In this document: positions 34,505-36,552 of the stretch, piece after piece
How positions within the stretch are numbered: position 1 is the stretch's first letter
Layout of the letters: the number at the start of each line of letters is the position of its first letter
Origin: Prevotella sp.
GTDB lineage: Bacteria > Bacteroidota > Bacteroidia > Bacteroidales > Bacteroidaceae
Reading direction: 5' to 3'
DNA: 36,552 nucleotides
Assembly (NCBI GenBank): GCA_022773825.1
Contig: JALFOF010000070.1
Coordinates: 1-36,552, forward strand
Program-made: the position numbers and the translations under genes
Notes under the pieces: generated by a model
What the model saw: only the letters and a program-made list of their open reading frames with translations
Database searches by the model: none
What the model was told of the DNA's origin: nothing

Positions 34505-36448
34505 ATGAAACAAACTATCCATAATAATCTTATCGCCGCGCGCGGCCTGCTGACCCTCGTGCTGTGCTCGCTCTGCTTCGTGGCGTATGGGCAGGCCACG
34601 TTCACGTGGCAGGTTACCGCTGACGGTGCCGGCGAGTTGCTGCTGACCATCTCTGGCACTATTGACGATGGCTGGCACGTGAGCAACCGCTCGCTGAAAG
34701 TGGAGCAACAGGAGGGCGTTCGCCCCGTTGGAGCGCTGGAGGACGTAACGACGGACGGTGGCGTGACCTACCGCCAGCGTTTCGCCGTGGAGGCGGAGGC
34801 ATACCAGCTGAGGGGCTATCTGCGCTATGTGCTGTGTACGGACGAGGCTTGTCTCGCGCCGCGGACGGTGGAGTTTGAGCATCACGCCAATGCCGTGGCA
34901 CGGCGTCCGGCAGATGATGGCGGTGCGGAGGCTACGTCCGTGGCGCCCGCGGCGGTGGTGGTTGACAGCGTGGCGAAGGCTCCCGCGGCGGTGGAGACTG
35001 CTGGTGAGGACGCCGATTTCCTCGCTTTGCCCCAGTGGCAGCCCGTCACGGAGCGGTTGAAAGCCTTCGCTGGTGCCGACAGCGCATCGTCGCAGTCGGG
35101 TGAAGAGGGTGGGGTGGCACAGCTGCTGACCTTCTTCTTCCTCGCCTTCGCCGGCGGACTGCTCGCCCTGCTCACTCCCTGCGTATGGCCCATGATACCG
35201 CTTACCGTCTCTTTCTTTATGAAGCGAGGCGAGAAAAACGGTCAACAGGGTGGCGATGTCAAGGGGGCGGTGCTCTTCGGGGCGTGCATAGTGGTGATAT
35301 TCCTTGTCATGGGACTGCTCCTGACCGTGCTCTTCGGGGCCGACGCGCTAAACAAACTGTCAACGGGCGCCGTCTTCAACCTCGTCTGCTTCGCCGTGCT
35401 GACACTCTTCGGGCTGTCGCTCCTCGGCGTCTTCGAGCTGCGTCTGCCGTCGTCGTGGGCCGACAGCCTCGACCGCCGCGGCAGTGCCGCCACGGGCATC
35501 GTGAGCATATTCTTCATGGCAATGACCATGGTGGTGGTGAGTTTCTCGTGCACCGCTCCCGTCATGGGACTCCTTTTGGTGGAGATAGCCACCGCCAGCA
35601 CGGGTGGAGGAGGTGTTGCCCGACTGCTCGTGCCTATGGTCGGCATGGCGGGTTTCGCCCTTGCCCTCGCCCTTCCCTTCACGCTCTTCGCCCTGTTCCC
35701 CAAGCTGTTAGCGCGCGTTCCGCGGTCGGGCAGGTGGATGACGAGTGTCCGCGTCACGTTAGGCTTCGTGGAACTCGCCTTCGCTTTGAAGTTCCTCAGC
35801 GTGGCAGACCTCGCCTACGGCTGGCACATACTGCCTCGCTGGCTGTTCATAAGCCTGTGGATAGCGCTGGCGTTCGCCTGCGGCGTGTATCACACCGTGG
35901 ACTGGCAACGCGGCAGGGTCAACCCCCTTCGCCGTCAAAAGGTGGCGATGGCGTGCTACGCCTTTGTCTTCTACCTCATCCCCGGGCTGCGTGGCGCGCC
36001 CTGTACGCTGGTTTCCGCCTTCCTGCCACCGCGGCAAAACGTGGAGCAGACGTACTATATGGACTATGAGGAGGCGCTTGCCGAGGCGCGAAAGCAGGGC
36101 AAACCGCTCTTCATAGACTTCACCGGCTACGGTTGCGTGAACTGCCGTAAGATGGAGGCGGCGGTGTTTTCCGACCCTCGCGTGCGTGATATATTATATA
36201 ATGAATACGTGGTGCTGCAGCTATACGTTGACGACCGCACCCCTCTGCCACGCCCTCTCACCGTTGAGGGGCGCATCCTGCGCACCGTGGGCGACAAATG
36301 GGCGTTGCTGGAGAGCCGCCGCTTCGGCAGTGCGGCGCAGCCCTTCTATGTCATAACCGACGCGGAGGGTGTGCCGCAGACGCGTGGTTACGCTTATGAC
36401 GAGAGCGTTGACAACTTCATAGCGTGGCTGACAGCGTGGAGGGAGTGA
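34505..36448 (+). CDS. dsbD: Thiol:disulfide interchange protein DsbD
   Basis: The 647-residue inner-membrane protein passes reducing power from cytoplasmic thioredoxin to periplasmic thiol enzymes. After a signal sequence (about residues 1-29) the N-terminal DsbD-alpha domain has its Cys pair at 111 and 116 (YVLCTDEACLAP). The membrane domain has the two redox Cys in LTPCVWPMIPL (Cys226) and VSFSCTAPVMG (Cys349) among about eight hydrophobic helices. The C-terminal thioredoxin-like domain has CVNC (Cys544, Cys547) in DFTGYGCVNCRKME. All six key Cys are therefore present and the gene is complete. An Ala/Val-rich linker joins the first two parts. It is monocistronic here and followed by a 22-bp repeat array that can act as a terminator. 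Confidence 0.95.
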   Translation: MKQTIHNNLIAARGLLTLVLCSLCFVAYGQATFTWQVTADGAGELLLTISGTIDDGWHVSNRSLKVEQQEGVRPVGALEDVTTDGGVTYRQRFAVEAEAYQLRGYLRYVLCTDEACLAPRTVEFEHHANAVARRPADDGGAEATSVAPAAVVVDSVAKAPAAVETAGEDADFLALPQWQPVTERLKAFAGADSASSQSGEEGGVAQLLTFFFLAFAGGLLALLTPCVWPMIPLTVSFFMKRGEKNGQQGGDVKGAVLFGACIVVIFLVMGLLLTVLFGADALNKLSTGAVFNLVCFAVLTLFGLSLLGVFELRLPSSWADSLDRRGSAATGIVSIFFMAMTMVVVSFSCTAPVMGLLLVEIATASTGGGGVARLLVPMVGMAGFALALALPFTLFALFPKLLARVPRSGRWMTSVRVTLGFVELAFALKFLSVADLAYGWHILPRWLFISLWIALAFACGVYHTVDWQRGRVNPLRRQKVAMACYAFVFYLIPGLRGAPCTLVSAFLPPRQNVEQTYYMDYEEALAEARKQGKPLFIDFTGYGCVNCRKMEAAVFSDPRVRDILYNEYVVLQLYVDDRTPLPRPLTVEGRILRTVGDKWALLESRRFGSAAQPFYVITDAEGVPQTRGYAYDESVDNFIAWLTAWRE

Positions 36449-36460
36449 GGCGTGCCTGCC

Positions 36461-36545
36461 GCAAAAGCTATGCGTTTACATTACAAAAGCTACGTGTTAA
36501 CATAATAAAAGCTATGCTATTACAGTGTAATAGCATAGCTTTTTC
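36461..36545. repeat. 22-bp periodic repeat array, locus 6 (4 units)
   Basis: GCAAAAGCTATGCGTTTAC, ACAAAAGCTACGTGTTAAC, ATAAAAGCTATGCTATTAC and GTAATAGCATAGCTTTTTC begin at 36461, 36483, 36505 and 36527, exactly 22 bp apart. It lies 12 bp after the dsbD stop and runs to nearly the window end, so it may continue. Confidence 0.95.
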
Positions 36546-36549
36546 TTTG
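36507..36549 (+). terminator. Hairpin formed by two adjacent 22-bp units, likely dsbD terminator
   Basis: AAAAGCTATGCTATTAC (36507-36523) is perfectly complementary to 36527-36543 with a 3-nt loop. The right arm runs into TTTTTCTTTG, giving a U-rich end. This is an intrinsic terminator built from two repeat units. Confidence 0.75.
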
Positions 36550-36552
36550 CGT

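Noticed and set aside
9381..36545. 22-bp arrays as CRISPR
   Set aside because: Spacers would be only 3 bp, units drift in sequence, and no cas genes are present.
1..36552. tRNA, rRNA, tmRNA or known riboswitch
   Set aside because: No cloverleaf, CCA-ended or conserved rRNA sequence was seen by eye in any intergenic gap.

Overview
The window looks like chromosomal DNA from a fairly GC-rich member of Bacteroidales, most likely a Prevotella-like Prevotellaceae. Four things point there. The upstream regions carry the Bacteroidetes promoter pattern (TTTG, about 20 bp, TAnnTTTG) rather than an E. coli -35/-10 pair. Dipeptidyl-peptidase S46, the standalone long-form TrpB and the conserved GNAT protein are typical of this group, as is a 378-residue secreted protein with a VKxVKGG...YSVSGAQLK-like tail. 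Almost every protein can be tied to a known family, and the gene content is mostly core metabolism. I saw no phage, transposase, CRISPR array, tRNA or rRNA.

Layout. 1-298 is the tail of an unidentified protein, followed by a terminator. 592-1728 encodes a secreted protein of unknown function. 1740-2318 is a repeat island. 2449-5037 is a secreted GH3 glycosidase with a PA14 insert. 5141-5685 is a second repeat island, in opposite orientation to the first. On the minus strand follow a DPP7-type peptidase and a polysaccharide flippase (5686-9339), then pnp (9656-11896). A minus-strand run reads GNAT, parE, dusB, argB, ECF sigma factor and membrane anti-sigma-like protein (18589 down to 12303). 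A divergent promoter region separates this run from a standalone trpB (19061-20428), whose leader contains 90-bp tandem repeats. A large hairpin ends trpB and the convergent acpP-fabF-rnc-dapB-lepB cluster (25771 down to 20654). A S41 protease (minus) and cysK (plus) share back-to-back promoters near 27865-27935. topA-aroK-speA form a minus-strand operon (34106 to 29351) with a decayed small gene at its end, and dsbD (34505-36448) closes the window.

How the genes relate. Several products work at the cell envelope: signal peptidase I, S41 protease, DsbD, flippase, DPP7 and GH3. They would export, fold, trim and feed on material at the surface or in the periplasm. Others supply amino acids or their derivatives (argB, dapB, cysK, aroK, trpB, speA), fatty acids (acpP, fabF), RNA processing (pnp, rnc, dusB) and DNA topology (topA, parE).

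The most unusual content is intergenic. (1) Six separate intergenic loci carry arrays of a short imperfect palindrome at an exact 22-bp period. (2) A nested-palindrome element of about 170-200 bp occurs in three long copies and one remnant, with two copies in inverted orientation around the GH3 gene, and its terminal palindrome has expanded into 33-bp and 34-bp tandem arrays. I consider these two repeat families the best candidates for something undescribed.
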